NCBI GenBank assembly: GCA_015146655.1
Contig: VKHL01000107.1
Span: forward strand, 37,127 to 101,126
Source of the DNA: Ochromonas danica
Lineage: Eukaryota > Sar > Chrysophyceae > Chromulinales > Chromulinaceae
Reading direction: 5' to 3'
DNA: 64,000 nucleotides
The position numbers and the translations under genes are program-made. The notes under the pieces are model-generated. The model made no database searches. It was not told the DNA's origin and saw nothing but the letters and a program-made list of their open reading frames with translations. The first letter of the stretch is position 1; every line of letters starts with the position of its first letter. Shown piece after piece: positions 1 to 9,805 of this stretch.

Positions 1-2
1 CC

Positions 3-2387
3 ACCTTCCGCCCCGTGCGACAGTCTTTCCTTCCAGCACAGACCTCTGTGTCCTTCGAGGTTTTGCCTTGCATTGTTCGATTACTATGGCGCACCCCAGA
101 CCCCCTATTACATGGCGAAGGACTCTTCGATAGCGTCCTCAACGCGCAGCTCTCCTACCCCAACACGGAGGACATCTCGGGGAGCTTCGTCTACAATCCG
201 CCTGTGGGCACGGTCCTTCCACCCGGACAACACCGTCTGTCAGTGCGTTTTATTCCCTCCGACTCCCACAATTACCTCGAGGCATCGGCCAGTGTTATTA
301 TAATCATCCGCGAACGTCCGAAGTACCGCGCCAGGCTATTGTGGCCTCTACTTCTCCACCTCCGCCGTCAACAGAAAGAGAAACAGCAAGCTGCTGAGGT
401 CGAGGCTGAGTACTCGAAGAGTGAAGCGCCATTGGAGGGTGAGAAGCGCAGCCTAGAAGCTGCTCGAGCGGCCGCTAAGCTTCGTGCGAGGCTTCTGCTT
501 CTGTCTGGGGAGGACCAGGAAGAAGAGTTGGCCGAAGGGGGCGATCCCAGTACAGTTAGCAAAGAGATAATCTACGGCGAGCCTCTCAGCGACGACATCC
601 TTTCTGTCTCTTGCACGAACGCGGAGGGCCGCGTCCTCTACGACCCAGACCTCGGCGAGCTCGGACAGCCTCTGCTGCTGCCCGTGGGCGAGCATGTCTT
701 GACCGCACGCTTCGAGCCTGACGAGTTTCTCTCGCCTTTAGCCTTGCCTTCTTCTCTTGCCACACGCATTCGTATTGTTCCACGTCGACCTTTCCTTGAC
801 TGGCGACTGGCAGACCGCGGCGAAAGAGAGGCGGGGAGGTTGGTTTATGGCGAGCCGCTTGATCGAGACTACCGCCGAGCTGTCGCTGTCTTCGCAGAAA
901 GAGACAAGCGACCTGTCCCTGGAAACTATTTCTATCACCCTCCGATTGGGACTATTCTTGAGGCTGGTCCTCACAGTCTGACCATCCGCTTCGAGCCTTT
1001 GGATGGAGTGAACTACGCGGTCATCGAGGCGGCGAAGGAGATTTTCGTGGAGCGAGCGGTGCCTACAATTGAATGGTTTGGCCCGGAGAAGCCCATCTTC
1101 TACCCGTACGCTACCATTACGATGTCGTCTCAAGAAGAAGGACAGAATGAGGGTGAGCATCGAGGAGGCGCTCTGCTATCTAAGCCACGAGCAGTCAATC
1201 CAGAGCTGCCCGGGGAGGGGCCATTGGCGGGGACCTGGTCGTTTTCTTTTCCGCTCGGCTCCCCATTGCCCGCGGGTAGGCATGAGCTGTCTTGTCGATT
1301 CTACCCCGACGACCTCATCAACTACTTCGGCAATTCCGCGACAATCAACGTGGTGGTTCTTCCCGCCGTCCCTCGCATTGTGTGGAGCCCCGAGGAAGTG
1401 CTAGTTTACGAGACGCCGCTGTCCTCAGCTCTGCACTGCTGCGCGACTTCAGAGGTGCCTGGGGTCTTTAACTACGATCCCCCCGTGGGAACTGTGCTGT
1501 CCGCCTCTGGCAAAGCGCTTGTCCACCTCACCTTCACTCCTCAGGACGGTGCCAACTACCAAACAGTGTCTCTGGTCAAACGGCTGGAGGTGCGTCCCCG
1601 AGAAGCGGTCGTGGCGTGGCCCCTTCCTCGCCGCCTTCCCTACGGCACAACTGTCACCCCGACCTTGCTTTGTGCCCACCTTAGTCCCCTGGAGAATACC
1701 GCCCTCACCCTCTCGGCACTTCAAGGCGCCACCTTTAACTATGCCCCAGGCATTGGTGAAGTCCCTAAAGCTGGATTCCGTGTGCGCTTCGCGGTGCGCA
1801 TGCAACCGCCAGATAGTCAACGAAGAGACTATGCTACGGTGGATAAGATAGTGGAAGTGGAAGTCTATCGAGTGTCGCCTCCCGTGAGCTGGAAGCCGCC
1901 CGTTACCCATTTGTTCGAAGGCGAGCCTCTGAACGAGCGCCACCTCTGTGCCCAACTGGGTCACCGCTCTACGGAGAACAGTCGAGGGGCCTTGGGGAAG
2001 TCCAACGCCAAGAAGAAAGCCATGGAGTTGGAGAGGCAGAGGCTGTCCCTGCTTTTCCCAGGCACCTTTATATACCATCCACCACTGGGCAGCATACTCG
2101 CTCCGGGTCGGCATGCTGTTCGAATGACCTTTCAACCCGCGGAGCCTGAGAATGCTCTCCCTGTCAGTCAGACAATCAATTTTGATGTGAGTCGTCGAGG
2201 GCCACGCATCACTTGGCAGGTAGACCCTCTCACAGGGAAGTCCAGCTGCGTGAAGGTTTCTGAAGGAAGCACGAGCAGCAGTCGTTCCGTCAGCCGAGCG
2301 CCACGGAGCGACGCTGGCGATGACAACAACAGCTCTGGCATGTGTAGCGGACTGGACGGGGCGAGCGGTCTTATTGAAAGCGATTAG
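3..2387 (+). CDS. Seven-repeat bacterial-type Ig-like (MBG-like) protein, 5' partial
   Basis: The frame is open from the first bases of the window, so the true start lies upstream; the first in-frame candidate here is only GTG. About 790 residues are visible. The protein is built of seven divergent repeats beginning near nt 75, 320, 790, 1063, 1372, 1606 and 1880. Each has a W-x-P-x-x-(I/L)-x-Y/H-G-E-P-L entry, a core such as FVYNPPVGTVLPPG, then an (R/T)FxPxDxxNY strand. This pattern is known from bacterial surface Ig-like repeats (MBG/Big-type). Repeat 2 carries a long charged insertion and repeat 7 a Lys-rich one. The last ~65 residues are Ser-rich and lack a membrane segment. No intron is visible. 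Function is unknown; adhesion or axonemal scaffolding are possibilities I cannot separate. The repeat call is firm, the role is not. Confidence 0.75.
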   Translation, partial: TFRPVRQSFLPAQTSVSFEVLPCIVRLLWRTPDPLLHGEGLFDSVLNAQLSYPNTEDISGSFVYNPPVGTVLPPGQHRLSVRFIPSDSHNYLEASASVIIIIRERPKYRARLLWPLLLHLRRQQKEKQQAAEVEAEYSKSEAPLEGEKRSLEAARAAAKLRARLLLLSGEDQEEELAEGGDPSTVSKEIIYGEPLSDDILSVSCTNAEGRVLYDPDLGELGQPLLLPVGEHVLTARFEPDEFLSPLALPSSLATRIRIVPRRPFLDWRLADRGEREAGRLVYGEPLDRDYRRAVAVFAERDKRPVPGNYFYHPPIGTILEAGPHSLTIRFEPLDGVNYAVIEAAKEIFVERAVPTIEWFGPEKPIFYPYATITMSSQEEGQNEGEHRGGALLSKPRAVNPELPGEGPLAGTWSFSFPLGSPLPAGRHELSCRFYPDDLINYFGNSATINVVVLPAVPRIVWSPEEVLVYETPLSSALHCCATSEVPGVFNYDPPVGTVLSASGKALVHLTFTPQDGANYQTVSLVKRLEVRPREAVVAWPLPRRLPYGTTVTPTLLCAHLSPLENTALTLSALQGATFNYAPGIGEVPKAGFRVRFAVRMQPPDSQRRDYATVDKIVEVEVYRVSPPVSWKPPVTHLFEGEPLNERHLCAQLGHRSTENSRGALGKSNAKKKAMELERQRLSLLFPGTFIYHPPLGSILAPGRHAVRMTFQPAEPENALPVSQTINFDVSRRGPRITWQVDPLTGKSSCVKVSEGSTSSSRSVSRAPRSDAGDDNNSSGMCSGLDGASGLIESD

Positions 2388-2823
2388 CAGCTTGTCGTTG
2401 TAAAATACTACTAGTAGTTTGCTCTTGTAGTATAATAGAATAATATACTATAATAGTACGATCGATAGTATAATGTACATAAGACTTAATATGATGTAAT
2501 ATGATATAATGTGTATATGATACTTGTATGACATGATATGATTAACACGTATCGCAAATGTCTTCTTTTCTTCATGCTTCACCATCCTTCTCTCTGTTAT
2601 GCCCAGTATCTTACTGCGGTCTACTCTAGTCCACGGTAGTGTAACAGTCCACACACGTTACATATATTAGTCTGGTCCACAGTCTTGTACAGTTTGGTTG
2701 TTTTGATTTCGTGTTGTTACTTATTGTTGTGATGCGCGGGAAGGCGAAGGAAACCGACAGAACTTCCGCTTTTGTTGTTGTCGTGGGGTCAAAGCAAAAG
2801 ACAATCCTGTGCTTTCCATCGCC
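2388..2823. other. Intergenic gap, no gene seen
   Basis: The 436-nt tandem (+/+) gap is AT-rich and dominated by short runs of tagta and atgatat just after the upstream stop. It then turns GC-richer toward the ankyrin gene start. It should hold the upstream 3' end and the downstream promoter; no conserved element can be named. Confidence 0.4.
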
Positions 2824-3725
2824 ATGACACCTCTCTTCCTCTTGCTCCTCCTCTCTGCCGCCCTGGTCGCTCTGGTCTCCTCTCAGGAGGAAGCCGTCAT
2901 CCCCAGCAAGCTCTTGGAGAGCGTCATTCAAGGAGACGTCAGCGGAATCCGCGCCGCGCTGGACGGCGGAGAAAATATCGACCTCGTAAATGAAAATGGC
3001 TGGTCTGCAGCTCTAATCGCGACCGCGACGGGCAATCTGGAGGTGCTAGCGACTCTGATCGACGCGGGCATCGACCTCAACCAGGCCAACGCGCAGGGCG
3101 TCACGCCGCTCATGCTCGCGGCGAGCTATGTGAGCACCTCCCTCCCTCTGCTCCTTCAGTTCGGTCGCTCATAACTCTCTCTGTCTTTGCCTCTGTCTCT
3201 CTCTCATTTGACCAGGCAGACAAGGAGGCTGTGGATGTGCTGCTGCGGGGCAATGCCTCTCCGCTCGTCCAAACTGCCGATGGAGAGACCGCCTTCACCC
3301 TCGCGAGAGACGCGGGCAGACCGCTTGTGATGAGTATGATTGCCGAGGCCTCGGTCCTGCATGGCATCTCCATGGAGAACGCGGACGTGGTGCTTCAGGC
3401 GGTGAAGAATGGCGCGTACATCAACTTGCGCAACGATGTGGGCTGGACGCCTCTCATGCTGGCCACCGTGCAACAGCGCATTGACGTCGTGCAGGAGCTG
3501 CTGGACCTCGGCGCGGACTGCAATCGCTCGGAGAATGACGGCTGGACTGCTCTGCACTTCGCGGCCGCCGCCAACGCCGAGGAGATCGTCGCCCTTCTGC
3601 TGCGCTTCAATGCCAATCCTCACCTGCGCAACGGCCAGAACAAGACGGCGAAGGAGATCGCAACAGACAACCACTTCCTGGGCGTTATCGACCTCATCCC
3701 TGACGAACCTCCTCAAGAGCTCTGA
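2824..3725 (+). CDS. Secreted ankyrin-repeat protein
   Basis: Two exons, 2824-3129 and 3216-3725, with a GT-AG intron of 86 nt; 271 residues. The ATG at 2824 follows GCC and opens a clear signal peptide (MTPLFLLLLLSAALVALVSS, likely cut near SSQ). About seven ankyrin units follow, with typical cores such as GWTPLMLATVQQ and GWTALHFAAAANAEEIVALL. Nothing but ankyrin units is visible: no membrane segment, no catalytic domain and no ER-retention tail. Ankyrin repeats normally act in the cytosol or nucleus, so a signal peptide suggests an ER-lumenal, endomembrane, extracellular or plastid-directed binding protein. Family assignment is strong; the partner is unknown. Confidence 0.88.
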
Positions 3726-4166
3726 TCACCTCCAATGCTATCCTTTGGCTGTTATTCGCTGTCTTGCTCTAGCCTACAGTACCGCATCTCTCAACACCAA
3801 CCTCTACCTCTTTATCTACCTCTTCCTATCTATCTCTATCTCACAAGAGGAACCTCTAATGGATCTGTAAAGAGTAAGACAGAAACTGCTACTACCTCTG
3901 CCTCTACCTTTACTACTTGATAGTAAATGATGATTACATTAGTCGCTAGTCTACTAAACACATCGAAATATCTCTAAAGGCTGCCCTGCCCGGTGGGTTA
4001 GTTGGCGGCGTGGGATTGAAGCGAAGCGAGGACTCCGAAGGATGATGTGTTTGTTTGTGTTTCCCCGCCACACCGCCAGGCCGTAACTCAATGCCATTCT
4101 CAACGTCAACATCAACGTCAACATGAAGGTCAATGTACCCCATTATCTGTCGAGGTCGAGGTCTTG
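3726..4166. other. Convergent intergenic gap
   Basis: The 441-nt gap lies between the 3' ends of the ankyrin gene (+) and the CCT gene (-). It contains ctctac/ctatct-rich sequence and a stretch of repeated aacgtcaac units near 4100. No ORF with support is present. Confidence 0.4.
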
Positions 4167-5056
4167 TTAGAAGGCGATGGAGTGGCGGCGAACTCGTTTG
4201 TAGGGCATCTCTGACTCTTCCGCGTCGCCGGAGGCCGAGGAGATGATGTTTCGTCGATGGCGCGTGGCCATGGGATGTGTCGACAGAGAGGCGTGGGCGT
4301 GGCTAACCTCAACGGCGTAGCTGGAGGAGGAGGAGGAGGAGGGTCTGTCCTGTGTGGTGTCGGTGGGAGTGGACAGCTCCTCCTCCTCCTCCTCCAGGTC
4401 GCCCAGCAGGCTGGCCAGCACTCGCAGCTTGGCGTCGCTTTGGTCGTCCGAGGAAACCATTTTCACGAAGCGCCCCTTGACTCGCAGGCGGCGGTCCGCG
4501 AGAGATTTGCGGCAGACGTAGCGGATGCGCTTCTGCCAGACCCTTCGCTTGCGCTTTTCGTGGAAGCGCGCGACAATTGCGGCGCGCTCCTCTTTGGTGT
4601 AGATGCCCACGCGGCCGTTCTTGTTGATCACGTCGGCGTACTTGGCCAGGAAGTCCGGCACCACGCCCTCCTCCTCCTGCGCCGCCGCGGCCGCCATGGT
4701 CTGCAGAGAGAAGTCGGCCAGGTTCCAGGGCTCGGACATGGCGCGGGGGCGGCGGCGGGGCGCGAGTCTGTCCTCGTCGCCTCTGAGGGGAGAAGGGCTG
4801 GCGGCGCGCTGGCTGGCGAGCAGAAGGATCGCGTGGATGGCGTCGTCTGCGGCCACAGGACAAGCAAAGGCACAGGCACAGGCACACAATGATGATATGA
4901 TGACGAGGATGGGCGAGGAGGTCTGCGTCACTCACTTTGGTGCGCGGGGGAGTCTTCCGAGTCCGCTGGCCGCTCTAACGATTCCATTGGACGGGGACGG
5001 GCACGGGGCGACTCATTGGCCGAGGCCGCCAGCAAGAGGTCAATGGCAGTCATCAT
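4167..5056 (-). CDS. CCT-motif (CONSTANS/TOC1-type) protein
   Basis: Two exons on the minus strand, 5056-4936 and 4846-4167, separated by an 89-nt GT-AG intron; 266 residues. The C-terminal half holds a CCT domain: KEERAAIVARFHEKRKRR continues into RIRYVCRKSLADRR and then RVKGRFVK. This matches the plant CCT consensus of Arg/Lys-rich helices followed by R-Y-x-C-R-K-x-L-A-D-x-R-x-R-x-x-G-R-F-V-K. Known CCT domains act in nuclear transcription regulation through DNA or NF-Y contacts. No B-box, GATA or response-regulator domain is seen. An acidic LEEEEE stretch and a Ser run follow the CCT. The tail KRVRRHSIAF is basic and could be a nuclear signal. Start is chosen as the first of two adjacent ATGs. 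A light or clock role is inference only. Confidence 0.85.
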
Positions 5057-5560
5057 CTTGGAGTGAGAGAGGGAGAGGGAGGACGAGAGGCTTCTCAGCG
5101 CTAACACTGTCACTGTACCTTGTAGTCTACTGATAAGATCTCCTCCCACAAGCAAACAACGCGTTGCCTGGCTCGACAAACAGCTTTGTCAGTTACTACA
5201 GAGTCTCCCTCGTGTCGTAATAATAGTTACAACAGACTAGATCTAGTTAGACTGCTGCTGTGTAACTACTGTGATATGATATCCAAGATTATTAACAATT
5301 GGGCCAATGTCGTCGACCTATTCTTTCTCTTTCTTAATCAGGCTGAGTCACTGGCTAATCAGTCTACATAATGTCTAGACTAATCTAATGGATAACTGTA
5401 AGTCTGGAAGTGAGAGAGGGAGTCTTTCCCGTGTCGTAATAATAGTTAACACTCTCTCTCTGTACTTACCGCTTTGCTGCTGTGAGGAGGTCTAACAGTG
5501 CTAGTCCTCTGCATTGTACCGCACAGGAAGTGAAAGAGAAGCCGCAGGGAAAGGGTTGGA
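5057..5560. promoter_or_regulatory. Head-to-head gap between CCT gene and methyltransferase gene
   Basis: The 504-nt divergent gap must hold both promoters. The segment gtgtcgtaataatagtta occurs twice (near 5213 and 5430), each copy preceded by ctccct or tttcc. A small direct repeat like this may be a shared upstream element. No TATA consensus is obvious. Confidence 0.35.
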
Positions 5561-6505
5561 ATGGCTTCGAGACTTCGCCTCATCTTGGGAGGCACGATGA
5601 CCTACGTGACGGCCGTGGCTATTGGCTATACCTACTCCTCCTCCTCCTCCTCCACCTCCTCTGGCCACGTGCATATCGACGACAAGACTCGCCACCAGAC
5701 CTACGCCAAGAACGCCTCGAGCTACGACAACGGTGAGACACCATCACACTGTGACCGTCACTATGGCTATCACAGTGACTGTGACTGACTGGCAGAGATC
5801 GGCACGGACGAGTTCTTCATGGGACTCAATCTGCTGCGCTGGTGGCACTTGCGCCAAGCCAAAGGAAACCTCCTCGAGATCGGTTAGCCCCTCCTCCTCC
5901 ACCACCACCACCACCACCTCCTCCTCCTCCACCTCCTCCTCCTCCTCCTCCTCACTGCTCTTCTCTGACTGTGTCCATCAGGCTGTGGCACGGGTCGCAA
6001 CTTCTCGTATTACGGCCAGCAGGTCAGCGCCATTCGCGCGGTGGACTCCGTGCCGGACATGATCGCGCAGGCGGCCAAGAAGCTGTCCGCGGCGGACAAG
6101 CAGCGCGTCACTTTGCAAGTCATGAACGCGCACGCGCTGGCCTTCCCCGACGAGAGCTTCGACACCGTCGTGGACACCTTCGGCCTGTGCTCCTATGAAG
6201 ACCCCGTGGCCGTCTTGCGCGAGATGGCGAGGGTCTGCAGGCCAGGCGGGCGACTGCTCCTCATCGAGCACGGCCAGGGCAGCTTCGAGTGGATCAATCG
6301 CGTCATCGACGGCGGCGCGCAGAGACACGCCGACCACTGGGGATGTGTTTGGAACCGCGACATCCTCGCGCTGCTGCGGCGGGCGCAGGAGGAGGAGGAG
6401 GGACTGCTCGAGGTAGTCTCCGTCTCGCGGTGGCACTTCGGCACGACTTACGTCATCGAAGCTCGACGTCGACCTCGACCTGCTCGTTCACAACACTTTG
6501 ATTGA
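5561..6505 (+). CDS. OMS1-like SAM-dependent methyltransferase
   Basis: Three exons, 5561-5732, 5796-5882 and 5982-6505; 260 residues. The N-terminus has a hydrophobic segment (LILGGTMTYVTAVAIGYTY), suggesting a membrane anchor. The methyltransferase motif I is completed across intron 2: LLEI-GCGTGRNFSYYG. Motif II/III residues follow (SFDTVVDTFGLCSYEDP), with RPGGRLLLIEHG after them. This order matches class I methyltransferases and most resembles the OMS1/METTL7-type membrane-bound group. OMS1 is a mitochondrial inner-membrane methyltransferase in yeast; the substrate here is unknown. Intron 2 has a polypyrimidine tract made almost wholly of (CCT)n and (CCA)n. Family is confident, subfamily moderate. 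Confidence 0.85.
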
Positions 6506-6618
6506 TAGTCAGATAGCATTTAGTTAACACAAACCTCCTCCTCCTCCTCCTCCTCGCTAATCACCACTACTGTTACTACTACTGTTACCACACACTCACA
6601 CTCACACTACCCCTTCTG

Positions 6619-9408
6619 CTATCCTTTGCGCAGCGCTAAGAGCGGAAGGCGAAGGCTTTGCAATCGCTGGACAGACGACCCCGTCGAGCTAACAGACACC
6701 TCCTCCTCCTGCTGCTGCTCCTCCTCCTCCTGTAGGCTGGGAGCGCTACCCCCGCTGAGCGAGAAGCTGTAGAGAGAGCCTTCATCCTCTTCTTCGTCTT
6801 CTGCCTGGGCATAGCGATGCCTCCTCCTCCTGCTACTACCACTACCACTACCACTACCATTGCTGACCACGCTGTCGCGGCCTTGAGAAGCAGAAGAGGA
6901 GGAGGAGGAAGCAGAGGTGGAGATAGAGGTAGTGACTGAAGAGGAGGAGCAGGAGGAGGAGGGTAGTGTCTTGGCATTCAAGCGCCTCAACGCCGCGCTT
7001 CTTTCTTTCCATCCCCGCCGAGACGAAAAGGACGACTTCGTGCTACCACTCGCCACTGAGGAGTAACTTGTGGCCACGCTTCGCTCCTCCTCCTCCTCCT
7101 GCCGCTGTCCCCATGCCTCCCCCGCCACCGCCTCGGTAGCGCGCAGACCAAGTAGTGCGGAGTGCAGCGGCGGCGGGCAGGAAGGGAAGGCTAGCAGCCC
7201 CTCGCTCTCCTCCGAGACACGCCTGGAGACTCCCTCCACACTTGAGCTCTTGGCTGGAGAAGCGCCCACAAAGGAGGAGGAGCAGGAGGAGGAGGAGGGG
7301 TGGGAGAGGGAGGAGGAGGAGGAGGAGCAGGAGGAGGAGGGCAGGTAGCGGGTGGGGGAGTAGAGGAAGGACGAATCGCGGCTGTCCGACAGCGTCGACG
7401 AGTCGCGGCGCTCTTCTGAGAGGGCGAGGTAGCAGCGCTGTCGCTCACTGTGCGCGGTAGCTCTGCGCACCTCCTCCACCTCCACCACCCCCTGCACCCC
7501 CGGGCCAGCAGGTAGTTTGTGACGAGGCGGTTGAGGCGCTGTGGAAGTGGTAGCGGGGGCAGTGGTAGCGGTAGCGGTAGCGGGGGGAGGGTGCAGGTAG
7601 GCTAGCGCTTGCTCAACGGCCTCGCGGGTTCCGGTCTGCACCGCTTTCTGCACCTCCTCGGCAGTGAGGTAGTGCGTAGGGGGTGCAGGGCGAACCATTT
7701 CTAGCACGCGGTCCACCACATCGAGAAAGCGCAACTCCAAGCCTTCTGAGGAGGGAGCAGGAGCAGGAGGAGCAGGAGCAGGAGGAGGAGGAGCCTTCAC
7801 CTCCTCGAGGTAGTTGACGTAGTGCAGCCAGTTGGCAGAGGCGCGCCTGCGCAGGCCAGGGGGTGTCCCTCCTCCAGGGGGGGCTGCAGGGGGTAGTCCC
7901 TGTCTCTCTCGCAAGACTGTCACGGGTAGCTTTCCTCCCAGCAGATAGCTGCCCATGTTCGTGTGATAGCGGTAGCCATCCTCCTCCTCCTCCTGCTGCT
8001 CCTCCTCCTCCTCCTTCTCTTCAGGGGGGAAGGGGTCTGTTGTGTTGACTGCTACCTCCTGGACCTCAAGGCTGGGCAGGTCGTCTGTCTGCAAGCCACA
8101 ATCAACCTGCAGCACTTCCTCTTCTTCTACCTCTTCAACGGGGAGAGGAGCAGGAGGAGGAGGAGGAGGGGTGAGAGCCTTGTGCACCAAAGAGAGCAAT
8201 AGCACTTGCTGTCCCTGCAGCAGATCCACTAGCCGCCCCTCCAACACACTGCCTGGAGCAGGAGCAGGAGGAGCAGGAGGAGGAGGAGCGAGCTCTTCAG
8301 AGGTAGAAGCAATCAGAGAGGGTAGTGGGTGCTCCTCCAAACTCACTTGCACCCCCTCAGAGGTGTTCTGCACCTCCTCAGTAGTGCCCCGCACCTCCTC
8401 GCTCTCCGTCTGTGTAGTGCAAGACTGAGTGGCAGGTAGTGGTAGCTGCTCTCTCAGCAGATCGAAGGGCTCCAGGGGGTAGTAGTCGAGTGCAGTAGCA
8501 GCAGGAGGAGGAGGAGGAGGGTAGGCGAGCAGGTTGGGCAGCAATTCCGCCACGAGGGCTAACACGTCGTGCTCGTCGACGAGGTGCCCCACCTCCTCCA
8601 CCACCTGCTGCACAACCTGGTCGATCGTCTGCAGCAAGGCGCCGTCCTTCCAGCGCCGCTCCTCCTGCCACCCCCTCGCCATGGCCTGCACCGCCTCGAG
8701 GGAGTGGTAGCGCTGCTTCTCTAGCCGCTGAGAGGTGCGCAACACTTGGCCGCGTAGGCGCCGCAGCTCTGACTCGGTCTGCACGAACCACTGCCTGCTG
8801 CCCGCCTCGCCTGCAGGCACGGGGTAGCGGTGGGTAGGAGGAGGAGGAGGAGTCTTCTTCTTCTTCCTTGAATGGGTAGCAGCAGGAGGAGGAGCCATGG
8901 GTCGAGGGCGAGTCTTCAGCGCTGCGACTTCTCGCGGCACGCCAGCTTGGCGAGAGGGTAGCACGACACTCGCCCCCACCGCCCTAGCCGTTACACCTCC
9001 TCCTCCTCCTCCTACACTGGAGGAAGGCACTCTCGCGGGGCGGGGAGGGGCGTATGCAGAAATGAAGATGGGCTTGTCGGCACTCACCACCCTCACCTCG
9101 GGCTCCCGACGCGTGACTGCGGCGGGGGTGGAGGAGGAGGAGGAGGAGGGGGCAGTCCCTCTGGCTCGTCTCTGCAGGCCGTAGACTTCCTCCTGCAGAG
9201 TCTTCTGCATCTGTCTGACCTTGCTGACGATGGGCCGCGAGACGACCTCCACGACAGTTCTCTGGTGGGAGAGACTCTCCGCCTCCAACAGCAGCAGCCG
9301 CACCTCCTCCTGCGCCTTCAACAAGCGCTCCTGCTCGGCTGGAAGCACTAGAGCCACGCCTTGCAGCGCCTCCAGCACTGAGACTGAGACTGACGCATTC
9401 TCTGTCAT
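6619..9408 (-). CDS. Large low-complexity coiled-coil protein, unrecognised
   Basis: One uninterrupted ORF of 929 residues starting at an ATG (9408). The first ~85 residues form a likely coiled coil (ERLLKAQEEVRLLLLEAE). A second helical block near residues 210-300 includes RRLRGQVLRTSQRLEKQRYH. Three Gln-Thr-Asp/Glu elements (FVQTESE, CTTQTESE, CGLQTDDL) precede short helices. The rest is Pro, Ser and Glu runs encoded by (CCT)n/(GAG)n triplets. The reading frame stays open for 2.8 kb despite these repeats, which argues that it is coded. Centrosomal or basal-body proteins such as TALPID3 have a similar make-up, but I see no diagnostic motif, so that remains a guess. It lies tail-to-tail with the methyltransferase gene. 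Confidence 0.6.
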   Translation of the reverse strand: MTENASVSVSVLEALQGVALVLPAEQERLLKAQEEVRLLLLEAESLSHQRTVVEVVSRPIVSKVRQMQKTLQEEVYGLQRRARGTAPSSSSSSTPAAVTRREPEVRVVSADKPIFISAYAPPRPARVPSSSVGGGGGGVTARAVGASVVLPSRQAGVPREVAALKTRPRPMAPPPAATHSRKKKKTPPPPPTHRYPVPAGEAGSRQWFVQTESELRRLRGQVLRTSQRLEKQRYHSLEAVQAMARGWQEERRWKDGALLQTIDQVVQQVVEEVGHLVDEHDVLALVAELLPNLLAYPPPPPPAATALDYYPLEPFDLLREQLPLPATQSCTTQTESEEVRGTTEEVQNTSEGVQVSLEEHPLPSLIASTSEELAPPPPAPPAPAPGSVLEGRLVDLLQGQQVLLLSLVHKALTPPPPPPAPLPVEEVEEEEVLQVDCGLQTDDLPSLEVQEVAVNTTDPFPPEEKEEEEEQQEEEEDGYRYHTNMGSYLLGGKLPVTVLRERQGLPPAAPPGGGTPPGLRRRASANWLHYVNYLEEVKAPPPPAPAPPAPAPSSEGLELRFLDVVDRVLEMVRPAPPTHYLTAEEVQKAVQTGTREAVEQALAYLHPPPATATATTAPATTSTAPQPPRHKLPAGPGVQGVVEVEEVRRATAHSERQRCYLALSEERRDSSTLSDSRDSSFLYSPTRYLPSSSCSSSSSSLSHPSSSSCSSSFVGASPAKSSSVEGVSRRVSEESEGLLAFPSCPPPLHSALLGLRATEAVAGEAWGQRQEEEEERSVATSYSSVASGSTKSSFSSRRGWKERSAALRRLNAKTLPSSSCSSSSVTTSISTSASSSSSSASQGRDSVVSNGSGSGSGSSRRRRHRYAQAEDEEEDEGSLYSFSLSGGSAPSLQEEEEQQQEEEVSVSSTGSSVQRLQSLRLPLLALRKG

Positions 9409-9805
9409 CAGTATAGTCTAGTAGAGTATTTCAAATTAGTGGGGCATGTCAGCTATTATTGTGTTGCGAGCGAGAGACTCAACAGATGTTAACTTAACAG
9501 ATGTTAACTTAACAGATCTTTACTTAACAGATGTTAACTTAACAGATGTTAACTTAAGATAGTCAAGTGATCTACTAGTAAGCCTATGATAAATGATGTA
9601 GATTAACTAGACTAAGTGATATCTGTATAGCCCAGCAGTCGTACTCTAACTTTACTCTGCAATGAAAGCTACACTATAACAGGATATTCTAAACAGTACA
9701 CGTCGGGTTCTATCATTGCAATTACATCTCATCACTGTGCCAAGCTTTGTACATACCGTAGACTACTAACAACACTACACTACACTACACTACCTCACCT
9801 CTACT
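9409..9805. other. Intergenic gap with short tandem repeat
   Basis: The 397-nt gap separates two minus-strand genes. It contains the repeat at 9480-9556 and otherwise AT-rich sequence with ctagac and actacac runs. It should hold the promoter of the 929-residue protein gene and the 3' end of the peptidase gene. Confidence 0.4.
9480..9556. repeat. Five-copy 15-bp tandem repeat
   Basis: The unit aacagatgttaactt is repeated five times in direct succession; one unit reads aacagatctttactt. Each unit contains gttaac, so the block is locally palindromic. It sits about 70 bp upstream of the 929-residue protein gene, where a binding-site array is possible. Confidence 0.8.

Noticed and set aside
4257-4892. 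211-residue plus-strand ORF
   Set aside because: Antisense of the CCT-domain exon, which has a clear conserved motif on the minus strand.
5501-5695. Small Gly-rich minus-strand ORF
   Set aside because: Antisense of the methyltransferase first exon with its TCC repeat.
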